A stretch of 24,197 nucleotides of DNA, taken from positions 1 to 24,197 of the forward strand of contig JAYSQZ010000047.1 of assembly GCA_043721315.1 (NCBI GenBank). The letters are read 5' to 3'. Every line of letters starts with the position of its first letter. The stretch's first letter is position 1. A model generated the notes under the pieces. That model had not been told where the DNA came from. It saw only the letters and a list, made by a program, of their open reading frames with translations, and ran no database searches. This DNA comes from Elstera sp043721315. Lineage in GTDB: Bacteria; Pseudomonadota; Alphaproteobacteria; Elsterales; Elsteraceae. Below are positions 5,481 through 14,868 of this stretch, piece after piece. Both the position numbers and the translations under genes were made by a program.

Positions 5481-8400
5481 TGAGTCTCTGCAACACGCGC
5501 AGGCCATGGTTGCCGCGCTAATCGACAACCCCATCACGCTGACCGCGACGGAAACCGATCCGCCGATCTTAACCCTCGGCACGGCCATTGGGCTTTTGAC
5601 CGAAGACCCGAGCACGCCGGGCACCTTCGGCCTCAACCCGGAGTGGTTCGCTAACCCGATTGGCAAGACTGGCGACGGCTTGGCCTCGGGTGGCCCTGCC
5701 CTCGCGGCGCTGATCGCGCAGCTTATTGGGCAAGCCTCGGGTGGCTCGCTCGGCATTCCCGCGCAAGCCCCGGCCAATTTGGGGGTTTGGTATCCGATTC
5801 TAAACCCGGAGGCCACCCCCGCCCCCAAACCCACGGGCCTCTACATCGCCAGCACCCCCACGGGCGATAGCGGCAGTATTTTGGGCGTCGGCACGCTCTA
5901 TCAAACCAGCGTCGCCCTCTCCGAAGTTGAGGTGAGCGCGGCGGCAGCGGGACTAAGCGGGCCGGATAAAATTAGCCTCAATGTCTGGGGCCTCGTGCCG
6001 CTCCTCAAAATGGATGGCGCGGTTGCAGTCGCGCTCGGCACGGCGGAAGGCGCTATTACAATCGGTTTCGAGGTGACGGCGGGCGAAGGCGAAAGCCTGA
6101 TTTCCACCAATGGCTTCGCGTTCACCGGCGTGCGCTTGACCTGCGATTTATCGTTTGTGCCAAGCCCCGCCGTTGGCGTGTCCTTAGTCATCGAAAATCT
6201 CGTTTTGCCAACTGAGTCAGTGGCGAAAGACTACACCCTCGCCGATCTCGAAGCCATTGGCGGGGCCGAGCTTTTGGCCCTGGTTGCCGCCTTGGCGATG
6301 GGGGCGCTAACGCGCGCTATCGGCGAGACTGCCGCGACCGGCTATATTCTGCCCGCCGTGGGCCTAGGGCCAAGCGTTCCCGGCATCGCCGACGTGACCC
6401 TGCCGATCCTGCGCTGGGATCAATTCGCCGCGCTCGCGATTGCAGGCGGCGACATCGCCCAACCCATCCGCGATTGGTTCACGGCGATTGCGGGCGATGC
6501 CACTCTGTTGCAGGCATGGCTTGCGGCAGTTGGCGGTCTGGTTGCAGGGGCAACGGGCGAAACACCCGCGATTACCGGCAGCGGCAGCCGCGTCGATCCC
6601 TATCAAATTCCGCTGTTCTCGGTGAGTTCGATTGGCGCGCTCGCGCTGAGTGTTGGCACTGCTGTCGATGCGGGCGGGCTGCGGCACCTGTATCCGGGCC
6701 TTGCCTTCCAATCGGGGGGCAAGATTATCGGCGGCAGTACGCAGTTCCAGGCCGTCGCCGCGCTGGAGCTGATGGATTTTCTGCTCACCCCCGGTGGCAG
6801 TTCCGCAAGTCTGACGGGTAATTTTTCCGCTGGCCTGCACTTAAGCGGAACCGACGGCAAGCCGCTGTTTTCAGGCGAGGTTGGCGGGCAGACTTTCGTT
6901 TTCGGCAGCGTTAGCGGTGGGGTGAGCTTGCTCAACCCAACCGAAGGCGTCACCCTGCTGCCAACCTTTACCCTGAACGGTGTGACCACGCCGACGGGTA
7001 GTTACGGCAGTATCAATCTGCTCGATCCGCAAGACGTAGTGCAGGTCGCCGCCGATCAACTGGCGACCGCCTTGACTGCCGCCTTCAATAGCCTGTTCGG
7101 CAGTCAATCAACCACAGTCGGTCAATCGCTCGCCGCCCTCCTGGGGGTTGGCACCCCTGCCCTGGCCGAAAATCAGATTTGGCCCGCCGATCTTGCGCCG
7201 CCGTTCGGACCCAGTGCGATTCTGAACAGTTTCCAGAACCCGGTCACGGCCTTCAGCACCTATTGGGCCAATTTGATCGCCAGCAGCGAGACCACCGGCA
7301 CGCAAAAACCGCTCTATTACATGATTGCGGCCTTGGGCGATTTGCTGACGCTCTCCGGCGCGTCGCCCGGCGGCGTGACGGGGGACGGCACCGCGAGCGA
7401 CCCTTGGTTGGTGGCCTTGGGGCCGAGCGGTACGATTATTTCGCTGGCGGCCTTCCTCGATACCCCCACCACGGGCGGCACGCGCTTAACGGTCGGGCTA
7501 GCGGCGGGGTCCAGCATCACCTTAGCCGAAAGCACGCCGCTCGATCTGCGGCTAAACGCCGGGCTGCTAGCACTCACCGCCGATGCTGGAACGTGTCGCG
7601 CGCCGACGCCGTTCCCGGTGATTGCCGTCACTACCAGCCTGCCCAACGGCTTTACCACGCCTGCGGTCGCGGGCGCTGCCCTTGCTGTCGGCCCATCCGC
7701 CTTAGTGCTGAACTGGGGGCCTGCGACGGGCTGGGATTGGTCGATGGCGGTCGGGGCACCTGCCCTCATCGTCGATGGTCAAACCCTGCCCGTCGGCGCA
7801 GCGATGAATTATTCCGACAGCAGCAGCCTGGAAGATCTGGTTACCCAAAGCGGGGCCACCTTTGCGCCAATTTTGACGGGCGTGCTGGGGATTGCGCTGT
7901 ACCGCGCCCAGGCCCGCGCCGGGTTGGCGCTGGATGGCTGGTTCGGGCTGCTGCCCAATCTTGGCGGCTTCATGCCGTCTGGGATTACCTGGCCGGAGAC
8001 AATGCCAACGCTGAAACCCTCCGGCTTCACAGATCCGCTGGCAATGGTGCGCGCACAGGTGCAAGCCTTGCTCTCAACGCCCGCCCAAGCGCAGGCCGCC
8101 TTGCAGCTTTTGGGGTGGGCGATCAAGAGTAGTGCCGAAACTGCCGCTGCGATTGCGGGGGCAGGCACGCAGCTTTCGCCGTACCGTTTGCCGCTCGGTT
8201 TGCCGTTCGGGATCACTGGCACGCTGTGGCAAGATAGCGCCCAGACCGCCGTTACCCTCGGTCTCGGCTATCAAACCGAAACCGTTCTGGATGATATTAG
8301 TCTTCGCACCGATCTGCGGTTGGACGCGCTCTCGCTCGCGTGGGCCACGGGGCAGCAGACTACGGAAGTGGGGGTGCCGAGCCTAAGCCTATCCGTCACG

Positions 8401-11400
8401 CTGGCCACGCACAGCGGTGTGCCGCTGGTCGCCTCCAGTGGAGTGAGCGTTGAAAGCGTTGGGTTGCTGCTAGCCTTAAGCCTTGGCGATGGGTTTACGG
8501 TCACGCCCAGCCTGTTCGTCACCACAGTCGATGGCGAAGGCCATGTTATCGGCGATGCGCCAACGGATGTGGCGGCGACCACAGCGCTGGTGAATGCCGG
8601 GCTGCAAGCCGCACTTCCCAGTTTGCAAAACAACAGCCAGTTTGCTGCGATTTATGGGCTGTTGAGCCAGCTTGGGTTGATGATCCCCGCAACGGGCGCA
8701 ACGCCAACCTACGGCCTCGATCCCGATGGTTGGATGGCGCTGAACAGTGCGGGCCTCTCCTTCCTCAAAACCCGCTTTGCCGCCGTTCTAACCGATGCGA
8801 CGCAAACGGCGCTGCTGATCGAATTGCTGGAAGACTTAAGCGGGATCACCGTTCCGCCCCTACCGAAACCCCTCTCCGCCCTACTCGTCGGCCTTGGGCT
8901 TGCGGTTCCCGGCAAGGGCGGCGTAGTGCCGAATGCCGAAGGGATTGTGGCCCTCGCCCAAAACCCCGGCCCAGTTCTCGCCGCCAAGCTGAAGGCGCTG
9001 ATGCAGGATGCGAGCCTTCGCAGTCTGGTCATGGCCGAACTCACGCAAGGCTTCGAGAGTTTCACTCTCGGCCCGGTCAGCTTTACCGTTCGCAATGGCC
9101 GGACGCTGACGCTAGCCCTACTGCCCGAAGCCGCGCTGACGTTCGGTGGGTTTGCCGAACTCACGGGTTCCGTCGCGCTCGATCTTGTCTCCGGCGACCT
9201 GATTGCCGCCGCCGATTTTTATATTCCGCAGGCGAACGCCGGGCTGGGCACGACCTTTACCGCCCCGTTCAGCGGCCCTATCGCGGCGTCCACCAGCCTC
9301 ACCTGGGGGAACGGCAGCACGCCAATGCCCGCGCCGCTGCAACTGTGGCCGTTCGACGCCACGCAGTTTATGAACGATCTCGCCAAACTCGCGCCCGCTT
9401 ACGCGCTGTCGGTGTTCATCTCGCGGGTAGTGGAAGCAAAACTGCTGCCGACCTACCCGCTGGCGCGCTCCCTCCTGCAACTGTTCGGCCTGACCCATCA
9501 GGATGCAACCAGCCAGCTTTGGGTAATGAAATCCACCCTGGGGCTATTTGAAGACCCGATTAAATGGCTGCTCTCGGACGCCGTGATGGGGGCGGATGGC
9601 ACGCTGAACCTCGCGCAAATTCAATCGGTTCTCACCAACCTCCCCGCCGGGTCCGCCGCCTCTGGGCTGACGTTGACGCCGACCGCGACGGGAGCCACGG
9701 TTTCCGGCCTGCCCTACTGGTTGGAAGTGGCGATCACGGCAGACCCCAGCGGCGCGGGCGCGCTGAAGGTGACGCCGCGCATTACCCAATCCCTGCCCCT
9801 GCTCGGCGGCGTGTCGCTGAAAAGTCTGGACCTTGGCCTCACCCTGTCGGCGGCGTGTCAGCCGGGTTTGACGCTCGCAACCGAGTTGAACGCGCCCATC
9901 CCCGGCCTTGCCAATCCCTTCGCGGTTAAAGCCGGATATGAGGATAGCTTCCGCCTGAGTTTCGGGGAAAGCGGTACGGGCAATCCGCAGGTAACGCTGC
10001 TGCCGTTCTTAGGCTGGAGCAGCCTTGTTCAAGACGTAGCGGCGCTGGCGGCGCAAGAACTGCTGCCGGAAGTGATGAACCAGCTTTTCGCCGCTCTGCG
10101 CCAAGCCGGGGCTGGGGCGTTGGCCGATAGTCTGCAAACCGCCGGAACCGCGCTCGACGTGAGCGACCTTCTCAGCACGCTGATTGCCGCCGTTCCCGAT
10201 CCGAAAAACATGGAGCACGCAGCGCTAACCTGGGTGAAAGGGCGCTATGCCACCCCCACCGCCGCTGCCGCCACCGCGAATGCCCTCGCGGGCCTGTTCA
10301 GCCCCTATGTGGCGGGCCTCAGTGCCGATAACAGTGGCCTCGTCATTTATGATCTGAAACCGACGCTGCCGCTCACCTTACGGGCGGGGATACGGACGAT
10401 CGACTCCGCCAGCGTACTTGGGCTGTGGGCCGATTCGGCGGTGTCCGTTGGCGGCTTTGCCAAAATCGGCCTCGCCCCTACCGGCGGCGGGATTGATCTT
10501 AGCTCCGGCGCGTTCGTGCCGAGCTTCGGGCTAACCGCGCAGGCGCTGGTTGTTGGGGCCGAAGGGCCGGGCTTGACCGCAGGGCTGTCGAGCGGCTTAA
10601 CGCTCTCCATCGACCCCCTCATGGGCGATAGCACGCCCAGCAGCCTAAGCGTGGCCCTGGTGCCGCAGCCGTTTGGCGTTCCCAGCGCTCAAGTGGGGGC
10701 TGCCGTGCAAGCCTGGTTACTCCAGGTCGCGACCCTCGCGTTGCCGCGCTATGCCTCCAGTCTGCTGTTGAACACCGGGGCCGTGCGCCATTGGCTCGAT
10801 GCGCCGCTGTTCCCCAGCGGCTCCACGCTCACAGCAGCGCAAGTGCTTCTCGGCGCGGAGCTGTTGCAAGAGGAAAACGGCAGCTATGTGCTGACCAGCC
10901 TGCCGCAGTTGGAAGCCTTGGGGATCGACGGGTTCCTGGCCGGGTTCCTCAAAACCCTCACCGAAACCCAGGTGAAGATCATTTCCCTACCACAAAACGG
11001 CGGGATTTGGTTGGAGCCGGGGACGAGGGCCAATACTTACGGTCTGCGCGTGCAGGCCCCCGGCATGGTGCTACCGGGCGAAAGCCGCTTCGTTTTCCAA
11101 CTAGGGGCGACCGATACCGAGTGGATCACTCTAGCGGGCGGCTCTAGCCGTGAAATTGCCGATAAGCCCGGCGTGTCGCTGTATCTGCCGATTGTGAACA
11201 ACGCGCCGCAGTTCGACCAAGTGCAGGTTAATCTCATCAATATCGGCGTCGATTTCCAAGGCGCGGGCGGTGCCCCGTTGATGGACCTCAGCCGCTTCAA
11301 GCTGGGTGCCGTAAAGCCGCGCGGTCTGCTAACGCTGGATTTCGCGCAAAGCGCACCGGTGACGGCCTATGGCGGCGGCTTTAGTCTTGCCGATATTCAA

Positions 11401-14400
11401 CTCTCCCTTGCCCCCGATACCGCCGTTACGGGAGCCAACGTCAACCCGGTCGCGCAGAACCTCATGGGGTCCGGCTCGGCCAGTGCGAGCGGTAATAATC
11501 CTGCCGTAAACCCCGGCTTCTCGGTTCAAGCCGGGTGGCTGAATACCGGCAGCCTGGGGGTGCAATTCTACAATAGCGGGGCCGAACCTGCCCCAGAACT
11601 CTGGATTCCGGTTCAGCGCAGCTTCGGGCCAGTCCATGCCGACCGTATCGGCATTGGTTGGGACAATAGCACCGATGTCGGCAGTGTTATGTTCGACGGT
11701 AGCCTGTCGCTGGCAGGATTAGTCGTCGAGTTAGTCGATCTCTCGGTTTCCGTGAATTTTGCTCATATTACCGACTACAGCCACTATAGCCTGGACCTCG
11801 GCGGGCTTGCGGTCAGCTTTACCGGTGGCAGCGTTTCGGTCGCGGGAGCGCTCTATAAGCAAGCAAAACCGCTGCGGTATGACGGCATGTTGCTGGTGAA
11901 ATTCTCCACCTTCAGCCTCTATGCCGTCGGCTCCTTCGCTCTCGTGCCGATCAATGCCGACGATCCCGATGGCGAGACCGCTGTTTCCTTCTTTGCCTTC
12001 CTCAATATCAACGCTCCTTTGGGCGGCGTTCCGGCCTTTTTTATCGAAGGGCTGGCGGGGGGCTTTGGGGTTAACCGCACCGTCATCGTTCCCGGTGCGG
12101 GCGATATTATTAACTTCCCGCTGATCCAAGGCGCGATTTCCGCCGACTACTTCGGGAACGATGCCTCCCCCGCCACCGCCTTGCAAAAAATGGGCGATGC
12201 CGTGCCGCCGATGGTGGGAGCCTATTGGATTGCCGCCGGGTTCAAATTCTCCAGTTTCAAGCTGCTGACTGTCTTTGCCATGCTCATGGTGCGTTTCGGG
12301 CGGGAGTTCGAGATTGATCTGATTGGCCTTGCCCAAGCCACCCTACCGCCGCAAGTGCTCCCCAGCAAAGCGCTCGCCTATATCGAGCTTGGCGTTGTCG
12401 CGTCCTTCAAGCCGGAAGAAGGTGTGGTTGCGGTTACGGCGCAGCTTACCACCAACTCGTTCCTGCTCACGCAAAGCTGCAAGCTCACCGGCGGGTTCGC
12501 CGCGATTTACTGGTTCGGCAAGAACCCGAACGCGGGCGATTTCGTCGTTACCCTCGGTGGCTATCATCCGGCCTTCACGCCGCCCGATTATTACCCGGTT
12601 GTGCCGCGCTTGGGCTTCAACTGGCCAGTGATAGAGGACGATTCGCTGTCAGTCAAAGTCTATGGCGGGGCCTATTTCGCGCTCACGCCGTCGATGATGA
12701 TGGCCGGGGCTGAAATGAAAGCGAGCTTTAAGGCCGGGCCGCTGAGTGCGTGGTTCGAAGCCGGGGCCGATTTTCTGATTGCCTGGCAGCCGTTCTACTA
12801 TATGGCGAACATCCGCATTAGCGTTGGCGCGGCCCTGACCATCGAGGCGCTCGGAGTCAAATGCACCCTGTCGGCTGAACTGGGAGCGATGCTGGAGCTT
12901 TGGGGGCCGGAGACCGCCGGGAAGGTAACGGTCAACTGGTACGTTATCAGCTTCACCATCCCGTTCGGCAACCAAGACGGGGACCAAGCCAGCACCAAAC
13001 CGCTCGATTGGGATAATTTCGTTCTGCTGATGCTGCCCTCCCAGCCCGGCGACGCACCCCACGCGGGCTTGACCGTTGGCGAGACCGCATCCACGCCGGT
13101 AATCCTGACAAGCCAGATCAGCACGGGCCTGGTTGGCACCAGTAACGACGTGCCTTTGGTCACGGCCCGCCCGCTGGAAATAACTCTGGCGACGGCCATT
13201 CCCACCAATCGCATTATCGTTACTGGCCTGAGCACGACGATCAACGGTTCCGCCATTGGCGTGCGCCCGATGGAAGTGACGGAAGTAACAACCCCGATCA
13301 CCGTGACGCTGAAAGCCTATAATGCCCGAACGCAAACCTGGGACGTGTACCCGGTTTCGGCCAGCCAATTCGCGGCAGTGGGCGTTACGGGGGCGACGCC
13401 AGGGGCGCTCTGGTCGCAAGAAGCCTTCAACCCCGGCGGTCTGCCGACGGCAGAGATGCTCGATAGCTGCGTGACGGGCCTCACTCTCACCAGCCAGCCC
13501 GACGCGACGGTCGATCCAACGCCAGCGATGGACCTGTTGCAAGCCTTCGCCTTCGATCAAGCGCCGATCCTGAACCTGCCCTTCGCTCAAACGCCGAACT
13601 TTACCGCAGCGGCGGGGCAATCGCAGGAAAGCGCCTATAGCCAAGTGATGCAATCGGTCATGGCGGCCCCGGTCATCGCAACCCGCAGCGGAATTTGGGA
13701 TGCCATTATCGCGCACGGGCTTCAGGCCATTCCGGCCCCGAACTTGGCGATTTTGGCGCAGTATATCAATCAAATCTATGTAGCCCCGCCCGCCATTGCA
13801 GCGCTGTCGGTCGATGTTGCGCCCGCGCCCACCAATCCCGTGAGCCAGACCGTGCAGGCGACGCGAACGACGATACGGCCTATCGCGGCAGCAAAACCAA
13901 TGGCGTCAGCGCGGCCCGCGCGCCTGCTTGGCACCGCCACGGCCTATGCCCGGTCTTCCGCGCCCCTATTGGCAGCGTGGCGGGATGCTCCGGTCGAGGC
14001 AACCGATACGGGTCTGCGCGTTCCCGTAGCGCCGGGGTGCCTGTCCGTCGTCGATCTCGGAACCGCCGCCCCGCGCCTCTCGTTGGATGCGGGAGCCAAG
14101 CTGCGCCTGATTGAACTCGACCGTTTGGGCCGCGTGCGGGCGGATCGCCGTCTTGCCGACGCGGGGCCGCTCAATCTCGATACCGCAACCACGCATCTTG
14201 CGGTCTTGGGCGAGGGGAGCACGCCCAGGGGATCGGTGAGCGGGTGGCATCTCGACTCCAGCCTGTTCCAGGCGACGCTCGGCACGCTGATTGCGCCGGG
14301 CTGCCGGGTTCGGCTTCAGGCCAGCCCGCGCCTGCGCTTACGGCAGGTGGAGGTGACGCGCGGATTGCTGACAGCCCGCACGGCCTTGGCGCGTAACCGT

Positions 14401-14850
14401 GTTCAAGCCCCCCAGCAAACTTCACGCGCGGGTTGGGTGGAGACGCTCTTCCCCGACGCTCCGAAGACCATTGCCATCACGCATCGCGGCCCGCTGCCCG
14501 GGGTTCGCCTAACACTGCGGGCAGGGATTGCGCCCACTGATCTCGGGGAGACGGTTCAGCCAATGAGCACGCTTACCCTCGGCGGAGAGGGGGCTGCGAC
14601 GGAGTTCCTCTCGCTGTTTGCCGCGCCGACCGTGACAGCCTCGGAAGAACTGGGCGTTTGGGTGGCCGATGGTAGCGCGCTGTTGGGAGTTTATGGCCTC
14701 CCCACTGCCGAGACCAGCGCCGCCGCGCTAAAAGCCGACCTAAACCCCGTCAGCTTGGGCGCGCCGCTCCCCCGCGCCGCTGCCTATATCGCCTCAAGCG
14801 GGCTTAAAGCTGCTGGAACTACCCCCTCTCTTCACGTTCTTGCTGCTTGA
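5473..14850 (+). CDS. Giant repetitive beta-rich protein with a DUF6603-type core
   Basis: The product is 3125 residues in one uninterrupted frame. AAGGA (5460-5464) lies 8 nt before the ATG, which overlaps the previous gene. The N-terminal half is built from units of roughly 200-300 residues, each an alanine/leucine-rich helical part followed by amphipathic beta strands. Three units carry a junction motif GxG[ST]xxxxP[YW]: residues 367-381 (ITGSGSRVDPYQIPL), 635-649 and 894-908. Weaker equivalents lie near 1194, 1397 and 1617. Residues about 2050-2500 form a continuous beta-rich core with LAGGFGVNR (2194-2202), TLGGYHP (2360-2366) and a strand ending FTIPFG, which I recognise as DUF6603-like (from memory, function unknown). 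About 2500-2800 is linker-like. The last 300 residues are Arg-rich, with a GWHLDSSLF element. No signal peptide, transmembrane helix or enzyme motif was seen. Long alternating hydrophobic strands suggest an extended scaffold or a lipid-contacting structure (inference). Confidence 0.93.
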   Translation: MPDESLQHAQAMVAALIDNPITLTATETDPPILTLGTAIGLLTEDPSTPGTFGLNPEWFANPIGKTGDGLASGGPALAALIAQLIGQASGGSLGIPAQAPANLGVWYPILNPEATPAPKPTGLYIASTPTGDSGSILGVGTLYQTSVALSEVEVSAAAAGLSGPDKISLNVWGLVPLLKMDGAVAVALGTAEGAITIGFEVTAGEGESLISTNGFAFTGVRLTCDLSFVPSPAVGVSLVIENLVLPTESVAKDYTLADLEAIGGAELLALVAALAMGALTRAIGETAATGYILPAVGLGPSVPGIADVTLPILRWDQFAALAIAGGDIAQPIRDWFTAIAGDATLLQAWLAAVGGLVAGATGETPAITGSGSRVDPYQIPLFSVSSIGALALSVGTAVDAGGLRHLYPGLAFQSGGKIIGGSTQFQAVAALELMDFLLTPGGSSASLTGNFSAGLHLSGTDGKPLFSGEVGGQTFVFGSVSGGVSLLNPTEGVTLLPTFTLNGVTTPTGSYGSINLLDPQDVVQVAADQLATALTAAFNSLFGSQSTTVGQSLAALLGVGTPALAENQIWPADLAPPFGPSAILNSFQNPVTAFSTYWANLIASSETTGTQKPLYYMIAALGDLLTLSGASPGGVTGDGTASDPWLVALGPSGTIISLAAFLDTPTTGGTRLTVGLAAGSSITLAESTPLDLRLNAGLLALTADAGTCRAPTPFPVIAVTTSLPNGFTTPAVAGAALAVGPSALVLNWGPATGWDWSMAVGAPALIVDGQTLPVGAAMNYSDSSSLEDLVTQSGATFAPILTGVLGIALYRAQARAGLALDGWFGLLPNLGGFMPSGITWPETMPTLKPSGFTDPLAMVRAQVQALLSTPAQAQAALQLLGWAIKSSAETAAAIAGAGTQLSPYRLPLGLPFGITGTLWQDSAQTAVTLGLGYQTETVLDDISLRTDLRLDALSLAWATGQQTTEVGVPSLSLSVTLATHSGVPLVASSGVSVESVGLLLALSLGDGFTVTPSLFVTTVDGEGHVIGDAPTDVAATTALVNAGLQAALPSLQNNSQFAAIYGLLSQLGLMIPATGATPTYGLDPDGWMALNSAGLSFLKTRFAAVLTDATQTALLIELLEDLSGITVPPLPKPLSALLVGLGLAVPGKGGVVPNAEGIVALAQNPGPVLAAKLKALMQDASLRSLVMAELTQGFESFTLGPVSFTVRNGRTLTLALLPEAALTFGGFAELTGSVALDLVSGDLIAAADFYIPQANAGLGTTFTAPFSGPIAASTSLTWGNGSTPMPAPLQLWPFDATQFMNDLAKLAPAYALSVFISRVVEAKLLPTYPLARSLLQLFGLTHQDATSQLWVMKSTLGLFEDPIKWLLSDAVMGADGTLNLAQIQSVLTNLPAGSAASGLTLTPTATGATVSGLPYWLEVAITADPSGAGALKVTPRITQSLPLLGGVSLKSLDLGLTLSAACQPGLTLATELNAPIPGLANPFAVKAGYEDSFRLSFGESGTGNPQVTLLPFLGWSSLVQDVAALAAQELLPEVMNQLFAALRQAGAGALADSLQTAGTALDVSDLLSTLIAAVPDPKNMEHAALTWVKGRYATPTAAAATANALAGLFSPYVAGLSADNSGLVIYDLKPTLPLTLRAGIRTIDSASVLGLWADSAVSVGGFAKIGLAPTGGGIDLSSGAFVPSFGLTAQALVVGAEGPGLTAGLSSGLTLSIDPLMGDSTPSSLSVALVPQPFGVPSAQVGAAVQAWLLQVATLALPRYASSLLLNTGAVRHWLDAPLFPSGSTLTAAQVLLGAELLQEENGSYVLTSLPQLEALGIDGFLAGFLKTLTETQVKIISLPQNGGIWLEPGTRANTYGLRVQAPGMVLPGESRFVFQLGATDTEWITLAGGSSREIADKPGVSLYLPIVNNAPQFDQVQVNLINIGVDFQGAGGAPLMDLSRFKLGAVKPRGLLTLDFAQSAPVTAYGGGFSLADIQLSLAPDTAVTGANVNPVAQNLMGSGSASASGNNPAVNPGFSVQAGWLNTGSLGVQFYNSGAEPAPELWIPVQRSFGPVHADRIGIGWDNSTDVGSVMFDGSLSLAGLVVELVDLSVSVNFAHITDYSHYSLDLGGLAVSFTGGSVSVAGALYKQAKPLRYDGMLLVKFSTFSLYAVGSFALVPINADDPDGETAVSFFAFLNINAPLGGVPAFFIEGLAGGFGVNRTVIVPGAGDIINFPLIQGAISADYFGNDASPATALQKMGDAVPPMVGAYWIAAGFKFSSFKLLTVFAMLMVRFGREFEIDLIGLAQATLPPQVLPSKALAYIELGVVASFKPEEGVVAVTAQLTTNSFLLTQSCKLTGGFAAIYWFGKNPNAGDFVVTLGGYHPAFTPPDYYPVVPRLGFNWPVIEDDSLSVKVYGGAYFALTPSMMMAGAEMKASFKAGPLSAWFEAGADFLIAWQPFYYMANIRISVGAALTIEALGVKCTLSAELGAMLELWGPETAGKVTVNWYVISFTIPFGNQDGDQASTKPLDWDNFVLLMLPSQPGDAPHAGLTVGETASTPVILTSQISTGLVGTSNDVPLVTARPLEITLATAIPTNRIIVTGLSTTINGSAIGVRPMEVTEVTTPITVTLKAYNARTQTWDVYPVSASQFAAVGVTGATPGALWSQEAFNPGGLPTAEMLDSCVTGLTLTSQPDATVDPTPAMDLLQAFAFDQAPILNLPFAQTPNFTAAAGQSQESAYSQVMQSVMAAPVIATRSGIWDAIIAHGLQAIPAPNLAILAQYINQIYVAPPAIAALSVDVAPAPTNPVSQTVQATRTTIRPIAAAKPMASARPARLLGTATAYARSSAPLLAAWRDAPVEATDTGLRVPVAPGCLSVVDLGTAAPRLSLDAGAKLRLIELDRLGRVRADRRLADAGPLNLDTATTHLAVLGEGSTPRGSVSGWHLDSSLFQATLGTLIAPGCRVRLQASPRLRLRQVEVTRGLLTARTALARNRVQAPQQTSRAGWVETLFPDAPKTIAITHRGPLPGVRLTLRAGIAPTDLGETVQPMSTLTLGGEGAATEFLSLFAAPTVTASEELGVWVADGSALLGVYGLPTAETSAAALKADLNPVSLGAPLPRAAAYIASSGLKAAGTTPSLHVLAA

Positions 14851-14868
14851 TCGCCGGGAGATAGCGCT

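Noticed and set aside
7179..8132. A 317-codon plus-strand frame overlapping the giant gene
   Set aside because: The Arg/His/Ala-rich translation is a frame-shadow of the giant gene in GC-rich DNA; the giant frame is continuous and has protein-like composition across this stretch.
12649..13773. A 374-codon open frame on the minus strand inside the giant gene
   Set aside because: It lies wholly within the giant plus-strand frame, has an Arg/Gly-rich composition typical of an antisense frame in GC-rich DNA, shows no domain, and lacks a convincing ribosome binding site.
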